A stretch of DNA of 64,000 nt from Petrachloros mirabilis ULC683 (GTDB lineage: Bacteria; Cyanobacteriota; Cyanobacteriia; Thermosynechococcales; Thermosynechococcaceae), in assembly GCF_009939295.1 (NCBI RefSeq), contig NZ_WVIC01000009.1:1-64000 (forward strand), in the 5' to 3' direction. The translations under genes and the position numbers were made by a program. Below are positions 1 through 8,054 of this stretch, piece by piece (within the stretch, counting starts at the first letter, position 1; every line of letters starts with the position of its first letter). Under the pieces are notes generated by a model. That model was not told where the DNA came from and did no database searches. It worked only from the letters and a program-made list of their open reading frames with translations.

Positions 1-121
1 TGCGGCCTCTCAGAAATATTATTTGCTCTGCTAACTAACCTGCTGAATGTGGGTTGGTGCGGACGGTACAGAGATTGTCGGTGGGAGTTCAAGTTTATCT
101 GCAGCCGCACAACTTCACCGC

Positions 122-600
122 GTGCGGTTCGTTCATCCTAAGTGAGTAGCGATACCCAGGGACGGATGGCGAGGATAGAACCTCGACAACTGAATCACCG
201 TGAGGGTGAAAGTCCCTCTCTATAGGCGCAAGTAGTAACAGCATCACCCCTACGGTGGCGACTGGTTCTCAATCTGTAAAGCGGGGTAATGTCTTTGCAC
301 CCGACCGCTTAGAGCCTTTTCATTGAGATCGAGAGGTTATTTGCGGTGGGTGAAGCGGGTCGTTAAGATTGATCTTTTGTTGAACTGGGTTTGTTAAGGT
401 ACTGATGGGGAATGCTAAGGGACAAGCTTAACTGCTCTTAGTCTGAAAATCTAGCATACTCAGTCCGTCGCATTTGAGGGATTAAATCGCTATTGTGTAC
501 GCTTGCCGCCGCCCCAGGACAGCTTGCCAGGATCAAAGTGGAGTTGATAGGCTACAGGGAAGCTAAAGCAATCCCTCAGGGTCTGGCATTTCTGGGGTCG
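122..600 (+). ncRNA. Group II intron, 5' half (domains I-III), no reverse transcriptase
   Basis: This stretch reads like the 5' part of a cyanobacterial group II intron. It opens with a GTGCG-type 5' end at 122. At 202-218 it has the characteristic hairpin with a GAGGG stem, TGAAAGT loop and CCCTC stem. Further on come the TCAATCTGTAAAG segment (270s), the GCACCCGACCGC segment (296-309) and the GCATTTGAGGGATT segment (470-484). In intact relatives a reverse transcriptase/maturase ORF begins soon after this point. Here the von Willebrand A gene begins at 629 instead, and I see no domain V or VI. It is therefore a remnant that cannot splice alone. Boundaries, especially the 3' limit, are approximate. 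Bases 1-121 hold no gene I can recognise. Identification rests on remembered family patterns, not a covariance search. Confidence 0.62.
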
Positions 601-628
601 TCATCCTTTTATTTACCCAATCAATTCA

Positions 629-1294
629 ATGCTTGTTGGACAACCTGAATTTGTTGACAATCCCGAAAATCGTTGCCCAGTTATCCTTCTGGTGGACACC
701 TCGGGGTCTATGGCCGGTCAGCCGATTGAAGCACTCAATAGTGGGCTTTCGGCTTTTAAGGACGCTGTTCTCAAAGATGAGCAAGCTGCCCTCAGGGTGG
801 ATGTGGCCATTGTCAGCTTTGGCCCGGTGCAGTTGGAGCAAGACTTTGTTACTGTGGATCAGTTTACGCCCCCCTCACTCCAAGCCTATGGGCTTACCCC
901 CATGGGGGAAGCCATTGAATTTGCCCTGGATTTATTGGAAACGCGCAAACAAACCTATCGCAGTAACGGCATTCAGTATTACCGCCCCTGGGTCTTTTTA
1001 ATTACGGATGGAGCGCCCAATCCAGATTCCCCTTGGCAGCAAGCCTCACAACGGTTGCAAGATGCTGAAACCCAGCGGAAGCTATCGTTCTTTGCGGTGG
1101 GGGTACAGGGGGCAGATATGAATACGTTGCGTCAAATTTCTCCGTCAGAGCGGCCACCGCTTCTGCTCAAAGGACTCGATTTTCAATCGATGTTTCTTTG
1201 GTTAAGTGACTCTATGGTGCGGGTGTCGAGCAGCACGGTGGGGGGAGATATGGTGGCTTTGCCTCCGGTGGGATGGGGACAAATTACCACCTAG
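629..1294 (+). CDS. von Willebrand factor A domain protein, TerY-like
   Basis: A 221-residue protein made almost entirely of a vWA domain. The metal-ion-dependent adhesion site is complete: D23-x-S25-x-S27 in the DTSGS motif, T90 in GLTP and D127 in ITDG. There is no signal peptide or membrane segment, so it should act in the cytosol. The architecture and the next two genes (PP2C phosphatase, kinase) match the TerY-P triad, in which a vWA protein, a phosphatase and a Ser/Thr kinase form one phospho-signalling module. The partner bound by the MIDAS is unknown. The only usable start upstream of the MIDAS is the ATG at 629; no strong ribosome-binding site precedes it. The gene begins where the intron's reverse transcriptase would be expected. 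Confidence 0.88.
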   Translation: MLVGQPEFVDNPENRCPVILLVDTSGSMAGQPIEALNSGLSAFKDAVLKDEQAALRVDVAIVSFGPVQLEQDFVTVDQFTPPSLQAYGLTPMGEAIEFALDLLETRKQTYRSNGIQYYRPWVFLITDGAPNPDSPWQQASQRLQDAETQRKLSFFAVGVQGADMNTLRQISPSERPPLLLKGLDFQSMFLWLSDSMVRVSSSTVGGDMVALPPVGWGQITT

Positions 1295-1344
1295 GTGCTA
1301 TCGGACAGTTGAGTGGGGGTGCTCATGCCAATGAGAGTAAAGCT

Positions 1345-2130
1345 ATGGTCTGGAAAGCAGTTGTAGAGTCTACCATTGGAACCCGGCATTGCCAAAACCA
1401 GGTTCCGTGCCAGGACTATGGTGCGGTTCGGGTGTTGCATCCGGCGGTGGTCGGAGCCCTATCGGATGGGGCTGGTAGTGCCCAACATGCGGAAGTGGGG
1501 GCTCAAGTGGCGGTGGAGGTGTTTATTCAAGAACTCACGGAGCAACTGCCTGAGTGGTTGTCTCTTCAAGAAGCGGATCTTGCTAGTCAGGCAGAAGCCT
1601 TTTTTGTCGAAGGGATTAAGACGGTGGTTCAATCTCTGGAAACAGAGGCGGCGCGCTTGGGCTGTTCTGTGCAAGATCTGCACTGTACTTTGTTAGGGTT
1701 TGTGAGCACCCCCTATTGGATCGCTGCTATGCAAATTGGGGATGGGTTTATTGTGGTACGCCCTGAAGCTGATGCTTCCTATGAACTGCTGTTCCAGCCA
1801 GTCAAGGGGGAGTATATTAACGAGACGGTCTTTGTGACTTCGACTGAAGCCTTGAGCGCTATGCAGGTGGGGGTGCGTGCGGGTCAATATCCTTTTATTT
1901 GCGCCGCGACGGATGGCCTAGAGAAGGTGGCGATTCGGCTTCAGGGGTGGCTGCCCCATGCGCCCTTTTTTCAGCCTTTTCAAGATTGTTTGTCGCTGTA
2001 CGATGCCCAGCAGCAACAGGACTATGTGCAATCTTTTTTGAGTTCAGAGGCGCTCAATGCTCGCACTGATGATGATAAAACGCTATTGGCTTGTCTCTAT
2101 CAACCCGAGGAGGCCCCATGCGAGTCTTGA
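1345..2130 (+). CDS. PP2C-family serine/threonine phosphatase of the TerY triad
   Basis: A 261-residue protein phosphatase 2C domain, predicted to remove phosphate from Ser/Thr residues using two metal ions. The metal-binding aspartates are visible: D24 in QDYGA, D41 in SDGAGS, D133 in GDG, D190 in TDGLE and D242-D244 near the C-terminus. The reading frame is open back to 1273, inside the vWA gene. I place the start at the ATG at 1345, because the protein from there begins directly with the conserved N-terminal strand and the extra 24 residues look non-conserved. It follows the vWA gene by 50 bases, and its last 13 bases overlap the kinase gene, so the three are likely translated together. 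It presumably reverses the action of the adjacent kinase. Confidence 0.88.
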   Translation: MVWKAVVESTIGTRHCQNQVPCQDYGAVRVLHPAVVGALSDGAGSAQHAEVGAQVAVEVFIQELTEQLPEWLSLQEADLASQAEAFFVEGIKTVVQSLETEAARLGCSVQDLHCTLLGFVSTPYWIAAMQIGDGFIVVRPEADASYELLFQPVKGEYINETVFVTSTEALSAMQVGVRAGQYPFICAATDGLEKVAIRLQGWLPHAPFFQPFQDCLSLYDAQQQQDYVQSFLSSEALNARTDDDKTLLACLYQPEEAPCES

Positions 2131-4487
2131 CCCGTCGTTTTGCAGGCTGCTCTCTGACCCTGACCCAACAAATTGCGAACAGCGGTGAAGGTACAGTCTG
2201 GGAGACGAGCGAGGCTGGCTATCTGGCCAAGATTTACCATCAACCTACTCCCGATCGCATCCAAAAGTTGATGGTGATGGTTGCCCATCCTCCTGCTGAT
2301 TCGCGATCGCACCTATCTCCGGTGACTTTTGCCTGGCCTCAGGATTTGCTGGATGATGTCCGGGGGCAATGCGTGGGCTTTTTGATGCCCAAAATTGCTG
2401 AAAGTGTCCGGCTTTCGGTCATTTATAATCCTCGGTTGCGCAACCGCCAAGCTCCGCAGTTCAACTGGCAGTATCTACACACCACGGCGTTGAATGTGGC
2501 TTTGGCGATTGAGGAGCTGCACCAGAGCGGCTATGTATTGGGCGACATCAAGCCCCAGAATTTGTTGGTGAACAACGAGGCGCTCGTCTCAATTATTGAT
2601 ACTGACTCGTTTCAAGTTCGCAATCCCCAGAATGGTGCGCTACACCGTTGTTTGGTGGGGTCGGAGGGTTTTACGCCCGTTGAACTCCTGGGCCAAGATC
2701 TGGCTATGGTGGATCAAAGCGAAGTTCACGATCGCTTCCGCTTGGGCGTCATTATTTATCTACTCTTGTTTGGAGATCAACCCTTCAAGGGCAAATGGTT
2801 GGGATCGGGGGAGTCGCCCCAGCCCACCACCTTGATTCAAAAGGGCTATTGGCCCTTTGCCCCCCAAAGTTTGATTCGACCGGGCCCCACGACGATTCCC
2901 TTGGCGATTGTGCATCCCCAGGTGCAGGCATGTTTTCAGGCTTGTTTTACCCAGGGACATACCCAGCCCAATGCCCGACCTTCAGCGGCTCAGTGGGTGC
3001 AGGCACTGCGAGTGGCGATCGCAGCTTTGCGTTCTTGTCCTTTTGAGCGTAATCATCACTTCAGTACCCATCAAAGCCACTGCTATTGGTGCGATCGCAA
3101 ACGCCAACTGGGTCTTGATATCTTCAGTCCTAAAGCAGCCCCCACCAAGGGTGCCGTCTCTCGACAGCACCTAGCCCGCTCAAGGCTGCCACGCCCTTCT
3201 ACTCGGGGGCTCAAGTCAGCCCCGTTGCCCCAGCCCCAACTGTTGACCCAGGTGCTCAGAATAGCGCCCAATTCCATTCAAAGCCCCATAAAGTCTTCAT
3301 GGCGTTTCTCTCCCCCGTCAAAAACGGTGATTGGTGGCACCCTATGCACCCTGAGTTTGGTGGGGCTAGGACTGCTGCTGTTGCCGGAGTTGGAGAGCCG
3401 CAACCAGAGCCGTAGTCGTCAAACTCTAGGGCGTAACCTTACCGCCTTGGTGACCGCTTTTCAAGAGCATCTTCCCTGGACGGAGCGGCTGATACCAACC
3501 GTCGTAGAGGAGCCTGCTTCTGCAGTTGTGGTTGCAACCTCAGCTTCAGAGGCTTTACCAGAGCATAGCCATTGGGATGCCATAACCAGTTTAGCCCTTA
3601 GCCCGGATAACCATACCCTGGTCAGTGGCAGTCGAGATCTCACCCTGAAGGTTTGGGACTTTACCACTGGAGAGCTGCTGGCAACACTCTTAGATCACTA
3701 TGAACCCATCGTTTCTGTAGACATTAGTAAAGACGGGCAAACCCTGGTAAGCGTGAGCGCCAGCGGTAAAGTTTTTATTTGGGATCTGCCGACCCGTAAA
3801 CTGCTCCGCACCTTGGTGAGTCAGTCTCTATGGGTGACAGATGGAGCCGTGCGAGCCACGGCTATAAATGCTCAGGGCACCTTGCTGGCGAGTAGCATTT
3901 CTGGGGGTGCCCTCCTGTTGCAGAGTCTGCAAACCAATAAGCAAATCCGAATTCCATCCCAGTCCATTGCCTCAGAGCAAGCCATTGCCATGACCCCTGC
4001 TCCCCATAAGCTGGTTAGCAGCTCTAGTACGGGGAATCTGAACCTCTGGGATGCTCAAACAGGGGATTTGTTGCTGAGTTTTCCGGGCACCACCCAGAAT
4101 TTACCCCTCGAATTTATTCGCACCCTGGCGTTGAGTCCCAATGGCAATGTCTTGGCCAGTGGCAGTTGGAGTGGCTCCATTCGGTTATGGAATCCGCAAA
4201 CTGGCCAGGTGGTGGGAACTCTCTCTGGACACGAGGATTCTATTTCTGCGCTCCAAGTTAGTCCAGATAATCAGTTGTTGATCAGTGCGGGGCATTCCCA
4301 AATCAAAATATGGCATTTAGCCACTCGCAGGCTGCTCAGAACTATCTTGACCGACCAGATTGAGATCAAAACCCTGACGTTGAGTTCAGATGGTCGCTAT
4401 GTGATTGGTGGGGGTGAAAACCCCATCATCAAGGTGTGGGATCTCTCAACTGGAGACTTGGTGCGTACCTTTCCGCCCCATCCTTAA
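2118..4487 (+). CDS. Ser/Thr protein kinase with zinc cluster, membrane segment and WD40 repeats
   Basis: A 789-residue fusion. Residues 15-300 are a protein kinase domain: K38 in AKIY, catalytic loop GDIKPQN at 142-148 (D143), and a DTD at 161-163 in place of DFG. A short Cys/His cluster follows (C307, H321, C322, C325), as in kinases of TerY-P triads. Residues 404-422 are a hydrophobic segment that could cross the membrane. From about 485 to the end there are about six WD40 repeats ending in motifs such as LKVWD, IRLWN and IKVWD, which could form an extracytosolic or substrate-binding propeller. The start at 2118 is fixed by GAGGAGG eight bases upstream; an in-frame ATG at 2091 is less likely. 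It is the last gene of the vWA-PP2C-kinase operon. The substrate is unknown. Confidence 0.9.
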   Translation: MRVLTRRFAGCSLTLTQQIANSGEGTVWETSEAGYLAKIYHQPTPDRIQKLMVMVAHPPADSRSHLSPVTFAWPQDLLDDVRGQCVGFLMPKIAESVRLSVIYNPRLRNRQAPQFNWQYLHTTALNVALAIEELHQSGYVLGDIKPQNLLVNNEALVSIIDTDSFQVRNPQNGALHRCLVGSEGFTPVELLGQDLAMVDQSEVHDRFRLGVIIYLLLFGDQPFKGKWLGSGESPQPTTLIQKGYWPFAPQSLIRPGPTTIPLAIVHPQVQACFQACFTQGHTQPNARPSAAQWVQALRVAIAALRSCPFERNHHFSTHQSHCYWCDRKRQLGLDIFSPKAAPTKGAVSRQHLARSRLPRPSTRGLKSAPLPQPQLLTQVLRIAPNSIQSPIKSSWRFSPPSKTVIGGTLCTLSLVGLGLLLLPELESRNQSRSRQTLGRNLTALVTAFQEHLPWTERLIPTVVEEPASAVVVATSASEALPEHSHWDAITSLALSPDNHTLVSGSRDLTLKVWDFTTGELLATLLDHYEPIVSVDISKDGQTLVSVSASGKVFIWDLPTRKLLRTLVSQSLWVTDGAVRATAINAQGTLLASSISGGALLLQSLQTNKQIRIPSQSIASEQAIAMTPAPHKLVSSSSTGNLNLWDAQTGDLLLSFPGTTQNLPLEFIRTLALSPNGNVLASGSWSGSIRLWNPQTGQVVGTLSGHEDSISALQVSPDNQLLISAGHSQIKIWHLATRRLLRTILTDQIEIKTLTLSSDGRYVIGGGENPIIKVWDLSTGDLVRTFPPHP

Positions 4488-4504
4488 ATAGCTTTGCAAC
4501 TGGT

Positions 4505-4614
4505 GTTCCAATCCTCGCCCGACCCGGAGGCCGGACGCTACTTAAGTTCATTGCTAACAATGGTCTGACTACAATTAGTTCCAATCCTCGCCCGACCCGG
4601 AGGCCGGACGCTAC
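4505..4614 (-). CRISPR. Minimal CRISPR array: two 37-bp repeats, one 36-bp spacer
   Basis: Two identical 37-bp units at 4505-4541 and 4578-4614 flank one 36-bp spacer (4542-4577). Read on the minus strand, each repeat begins GTAGCGTCCGG and ends GGATTGGAAC, with a GC-rich palindromic core. The ATTG(G)AAC 3' end is typical of CRISPR repeats and sets transcription leftward, the same direction as cas2, which ends about 180 bases away. That 180-base gap (4615-4794) would be the leader. With one spacer the array is either nearly dead or heavily contracted. It lies 17 bases beyond the stop of the kinase-WD40 gene. Confidence 0.9.
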
Positions 4615-4794
4615 GGTAATAGTATCAAACCCTTGCACCAAAAGCACTTCGAGCTTAGGTAACGCAAACCTCTCAGAGTTTGGGGAAAATTAAACTGCGA
4701 TCGCAGCCCCAATCCACTCCAAAGCCTTGATCTGGCTTGATCGCGATCCCCCCTACCCTTTGAGCCGCACTCCAGGTTCGCGGAATTATATTGG

Positions 4795-5085
4795 CTAGAG
4801 AATGAGGGGTTCATCAAAATCTGTATAGTGATCAACACCAAACTGTTCAAAATATTGTTCCCGAGGAGAAGGAAGGCGATAAAACCGGAGATTATCGGTT
4901 TTAGTATCGATGATGCCAACCAGTTGAGCACGTAAGGTTTCATACTGAGCCTGACTTACCCGACACTCAAATACCGAAAACTGCACCCGTTGACCAAAAT
5001 TTTTACAGACCGTAGCCACCTTACGCAGCCGCCGCTTCCCTGCTTTAGTCTCTGTATTCACATCGTAGGCCACCAACACATCCAT
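4795..5085 (-). CDS. cas2: CRISPR-associated endonuclease Cas2
   Basis: A 96-residue Cas2 of type I-C length. The first strand VLVAYDV carries the conserved aspartate, and the RVQFSVFEC segment is the usual second half of the ferredoxin-like fold. Cas2 dimers bridge two Cas1 dimers in the spacer-integration complex. It is the last gene before the array and follows cas1 by 16 bases, the standard I-C order. It appears complete. Confidence 0.95.
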   Translation of the reverse strand: MDVLVAYDVNTETKAGKRRLRKVATVCKNFGQRVQFSVFECRVSQAQYETLRAQLVGIIDTKTDNLRFYRLPSPREQYFEQFGVDHYTDFDEPLIL

Positions 5086-5101
5086 GAACTTGCGTTTTCC
5101 T

Positions 5102-6133
5102 TTAACGCTGAATAAACGGCTGATAGGTCGGCACCTCTCCCCTTAAATGACGAGCCAACAACCTTGCCTGAATATGCCCCATCAAACCAAACGGTACCTT
5201 TGTTCCGATTACCGTATGAGAAATTTCTTCTTGTTTGCGCTTTTGATAGGCCGTCAGCAAAATTTTGCGAGCATCCTCTGTCAAAAAGATGGCTCCACCA
5301 GGACGTTCTATAAAATCGTCGGGCTTGAGCTGATTGCGGTTGATCAGAGTTAAAATAAGCCGACCAGCCAAGGGCGATCGCAGTTCCTCCATCAGATCCA
5401 GCGCTAGAGCAGGTCGTCCTGGCCTAACGGCGTGGAGAAACCCTACTTGGGGATCCAGCCCGACACCTTCACAAGCAGCAATGCATTCCCCCGCTAGCAA
5501 AGTGTAAACAAAAGACAACAAAGCATTGATGGGATCGCGGGGTGGGCGGCGCGATCGCTCCGTGAGGGCAAAAGCCTCTCGATTGAGACGCAGCATTGCT
5601 GTGAATGCAGAAAAATATGCCTTAGCCGCATAGCCTTCAATCCCCCGCAGTTTGTCTAGATCTGCTGCGCGCTCTGCATGGTGAATTGCTTCAGCATGAA
5701 CTTTGCCAGCTTCTTTTAGCGTCGATTGGTCGGTTAGGGCTTTTGCCTCACGGGCAGCGCGCATGAGCACACTTCTGGCATTTTGCAGCTTCCCAGCTAC
5801 CACATAGCGAGCAATTGACAGCACTCGATGGGGATCACGAACTGCATCGTGCTGAGCCTGCCGCAGCAATACATTTCCAGTGGTTTCCCCAGACAGCCGC
5901 GCTCTAAACCGACCATGCTCAGACAACCAGACCAAACTACGTCCATCTTGGGCACAACGATGAACCAAAAAGGGACTGATCAGCACATTGCCAAACGCAA
6001 CAATGCCGCCCAGATGATGCAGCGGGATTTGGAAAGTGGTTTTTCGCTCCAGTTCTAGCTTCAAGGTGTCGTGATCAAGGCGAAGATAGCTACCCTGGGT
6101 TTGGACATAGAGGGTATTGAGAATCTGCTTCAC
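5102..6133 (-). CDS. cas1: CRISPR-associated integrase Cas1, type I-C
   Basis: A 343-residue Cas1, the integrase that inserts new spacers at the leader-repeat junction. The metal-binding residues are present: E166 in RGIEGYAAK, H234 in FLHAVRPG and D246/E249 in LDLMEE. The N-terminal beta domain and the helical catalytic domain are both full length. Its start overlaps the cas4 stop by four bases, which suggests translational coupling. Nothing in the sequence suggests inactivation, in contrast to the broken interference genes of the same locus. Confidence 0.95.
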   Translation of the reverse strand: MKQILNTLYVQTQGSYLRLDHDTLKLELERKTTFQIPLHHLGGIVAFGNVLISPFLVHRCAQDGRSLVWLSEHGRFRARLSGETTGNVLLRQAQHDAVRDPHRVLSIARYVVAGKLQNARSVLMRAAREAKALTDQSTLKEAGKVHAEAIHHAERAADLDKLRGIEGYAAKAYFSAFTAMLRLNREAFALTERSRRPPRDPINALLSFVYTLLAGECIAACEGVGLDPQVGFLHAVRPGRPALALDLMEELRSPLAGRLILTLINRNQLKPDDFIERPGGAIFLTEDARKILLTAYQKRKQEEISHTVIGTKVPFGLMGHIQARLLARHLRGEVPTYQPFIQR

Positions 6134-6753
6134 GGCTCATCCTGCACCACAAAAGGATTATTGAGTTGGGCTGCTCGATCAAAACCACTCAGAGCCTGGG
6201 GCAAACAGGCATCAATGAGCGAACAGTCTTGACAACGGGCGTCATTCACAGGTGGCGGTAAGGTTTGGCCTGTGAGTAAACGTCTAACGGCTTGTATCGT
6301 CTCTAGCACCTGATCTCGCAGGGCTTGTGTCAACTCCACCTCTCGTCGCCGCTTGGAAGCATTGTGAAAGATCGCACCTTTGGGAACAGGGCAATTGAGC
6401 ATTTCTTCTAAGCACAGGGCTTGAGCACAGAGTTGAATATCATCAGCCAGACGGCGCTTGCGGGCACCGGATTTATATTCCACAGGATATGGGGTACCGT
6501 CGCTGCTAAATTCCACCACGTCTGCAATACCGGTAAGTCCGAGTTGATGAGACCACAGAGGCATGGCTCGCTCTACCCGGATTCCTTCAATTAGCTCGTA
6601 TTCTGGGACATTCACTTTTTCATGTACCCGCTGTCCTCGCAAAGTATAGAGGTTTTCATCCCAGACTTGCTCAATATGAATTAAGGCACATTGCCGAGGA
6701 CAAAATGCATGGTGCTGTAACGCACTGAGCATAATATAATCTTCAGTAATCAC
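6130..6753 (-). CDS. cas4: CRISPR-associated exonuclease Cas4
   Basis: A 207-residue Cas4 (Dna2/RecB-like nuclease with an iron-sulfur cluster), which processes prespacers and helps select PAM-proximal ends. Visible features are the N-terminal cysteine in FCPRQC, the nuclease motif VEYKSG, and the C-terminal cysteine group in ARCQDCSLIDAC. It precedes and overlaps cas1 by four bases, as in normal I-C loci. What lies upstream is abnormal: it should be cas7, but four unrelated small genes come between. Confidence 0.93.
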   Translation of the reverse strand: MITEDYIMLSALQHHAFCPRQCALIHIEQVWDENLYTLRGQRVHEKVNVPEYELIEGIRVERAMPLWSHQLGLTGIADVVEFSSDGTPYPVEYKSGARKRRLADDIQLCAQALCLEEMLNCPVPKGAIFHNASKRRREVELTQALRDQVLETIQAVRRLLTGQTLPPPVNDARCQDCSLIDACLPQALSGFDRAAQLNNPFVVQDEP

Positions 6754-6760
6754 TGTAATA

Positions 6761-6970
6761 CTACAGCCCTAGGTGAGCTATAACTTCCTCAGAAGAATGG
6801 GTAAGAGTTTCGCCACGGGCTTCTCGAATTTTTGTAAGTGTCTCCTTAAATTCAGGCTTAAGAAGCCGACCCTCATCAGGATCGATCAACATTTCTTGGA
6901 GAACCTCTTCCATAGTTTTATGAATTAAGGACTTGAATTCGTCGATTGTTAAATCTTTCACTTTTTCCAT
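6761..6970 (-). CDS. Small antitoxin-like protein inside the cas operon
   Basis: A 69-residue acidic, helical protein (starting MEKVKDLTIDEF, with an EEVLQEMLIDPDEG segment). Proteins of this kind are common in cyanobacteria, usually as the upstream partner of a RelE- or PIN-type toxin. No such toxin lies next to this copy; the downstream gene is cas4, eight bases away. A GTG three codons upstream (6979) is an alternative start, but the ATG at 6970 fits the family's usual N-terminus. It may be an orphan antitoxin or may simply ride in the operon. The antitoxin role is inferred from family context. Confidence 0.6.
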   Translation of the reverse strand: MEKVKDLTIDEFKSLIHKTMEEVLQEMLIDPDEGRLLKPEFKETLTKIREARGETLTHSSEEVIAHLGL

Positions 6971-6993
6971 GCTCTGCACCCCCTAGAACTGAA

Positions 6994-7437
6994 TCAGCAA
7001 TGCTCATCTGGAAAATAATCTTGGTTGAGGCTGTTATTGAGTGAGTAGGGACAAACTGACGGGAAAGTATCAAGATGGAGTCCTGTTTCATCTGCTGCTA
7101 GATTACGAGCTGCAACATAGCATTGGGGCATCACTGCCTCAAAATAAGGCTTTAAACTAGGACTTTCTACCAGTAAATCTTGAATCCTGAGCCGTTGCTC
7201 GCGGACAGTAGCTCGCCAACTGTTACTCCGCTGCTTGGGCTGATACTGCCACTTAAGGAGGTGCATCAGCAGGATTTCCAGGCGACTTTTCAATGCCCGT
7301 TTTTCAGACCGCCCCAAGCTTTCGATCTCCTCAGCAATATTGTTAATATCAAGTTCATGCCACTTGCCGGCCCGCAAGGCAACAGCCATTTTTTGAGTCC
7401 ATTGGTAGAAATCTTGATCGTAGGGTGTAGTTATCAT
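6994..7437 (-). CDS. DUF29 family protein
   Basis: A 147-residue DUF29 protein: the N-terminal YDQDFYQWTQ segment, the central NIAEEIESLGRSEKRAL motif and the basic KWQYQP segment are diagnostic. DUF29 proteins are abundant in cyanobacteria and often lie with toxin-antitoxin genes; their biochemical role is not established. Its start overlaps the preceding DUF5615 gene by four bases, so it is part of the same transcript. A second, diverged DUF29 gene lies at 31129-31602. Confidence 0.85.
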   Translation of the reverse strand: MITTPYDQDFYQWTQKMAVALRAGKWHELDINNIAEEIESLGRSEKRALKSRLEILLMHLLKWQYQPKQRSNSWRATVREQRLRIQDLLVESPSLKPYFEAVMPQCYVAARNLAADETGLHLDTFPSVCPYSLNNSLNQDYFPDEHC

Positions 7438-7814
7438 GATGAGTCTTTGTTGCGAATAGGAAGAATTCGTAGCCGAGATCGGCCCTCATCCACTGTGACC
7501 AAAGCTCCAGCTTCCAGAGCTGATTCAGACTGATACAAAGCCAGAATAACGAGATCTCCTACGGCACCTGGCAAAACATCTTTAGTTCTAAGTTGAATCA
7601 CGCTTGGGCTATTGACCTGGGTCACCGATAAAAGGGTGCCGAAGTCCATGTCATGGGTGAATACAACATAATCATTTTCAGCAGCCCAGGCCATGATCTC
7701 TTGATCGGAGGCGTTCATAGCACCAATTATTGACCAGTGAACGGCATCAACTCCTTTTGAGGCTAAGAAACTGACCCAGATTGGCGACAAATTCATGTCA
7801 ATCAACAGTTTCAT
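7434..7814 (-). CDS. DUF5615 family PIN-like toxin
   Basis: A 126-residue PIN-like protein of the DUF5615 (Mut7-C-related) type. The conserved acidic positions are visible: D5/N7 in LLIDMNLSP, D38 in SDQEIMAWA and D55-D57 in FTHDMDFG. Such proteins are predicted ribonuclease toxins paired with DUF433 antitoxins. The DUF433 gene lies immediately upstream and overlaps by four bases, which makes this a canonical module. Its position inside a CRISPR operon is unusual. Confidence 0.85.
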   Translation of the reverse strand: MKLLIDMNLSPIWVSFLASKGVDAVHWSIIGAMNASDQEIMAWAAENDYVVFTHDMDFGTLLSVTQVNSPSVIQLRTKDVLPGAVGDLVILALYQSESALEAGALVTVDEGRSRLRILPIRNKDSS

Positions 7815-8041
7815 GCAGTTTGCAATGGCACTTCAATTTCTTCAACGCGCCAAGCTGCATAGGCCAACGCTGCGTAGATATCATCTTGCTCAAGATAAGG
7901 ATAGGCGGCAAGAATCTCTTTCATACTGTGCCCTGAAGCCAACAGACCCAGGATTGTGCCGACTGTGACTCTTATGCCCCGAATGCAAGGCTTCCCACCC
8001 ATTATCTCTGGATTAAACGTAATTCGGTTCAAATTTTCCAT
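7811..8041 (-). CDS. DUF433 family antitoxin
   Basis: A 76-residue DUF433 protein, with the typical ITFNPEIMGGKPCIRG segment, the TVGTILGLLASG helix-turn-helix-like region and the YPYLEQDDIYAAL motif. DUF433 proteins are winged-helix antitoxins for PIN-like DUF5615 toxins and are expected to repress their own operon. It begins 13 bases after the cas7 stop, so the module is embedded in the cas transcript, with no visible gap for an independent promoter. Confidence 0.87.
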   Translation of the reverse strand: MENLNRITFNPEIMGGKPCIRGIRVTVGTILGLLASGHSMKEILAAYPYLEQDDIYAALAYAAWRVEEIEVPLQTA

Positions 8042-8054
8042 AGATTAGCTCACT

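Noticed and set aside
94-123. Hairpin GCAGCCGCAC...GTGCGGTT resembling a group II intron domain V
   Set aside because: The middle lacks the expected bulge and loop pattern, and the right arm coincides with the GTGCG 5' end of the intron that follows.
4436-4693. Frame of 85 residues crossing the CRISPR repeats
   Set aside because: It translates the repeats and spacer; the exact repeat spacing shows a CRISPR array.
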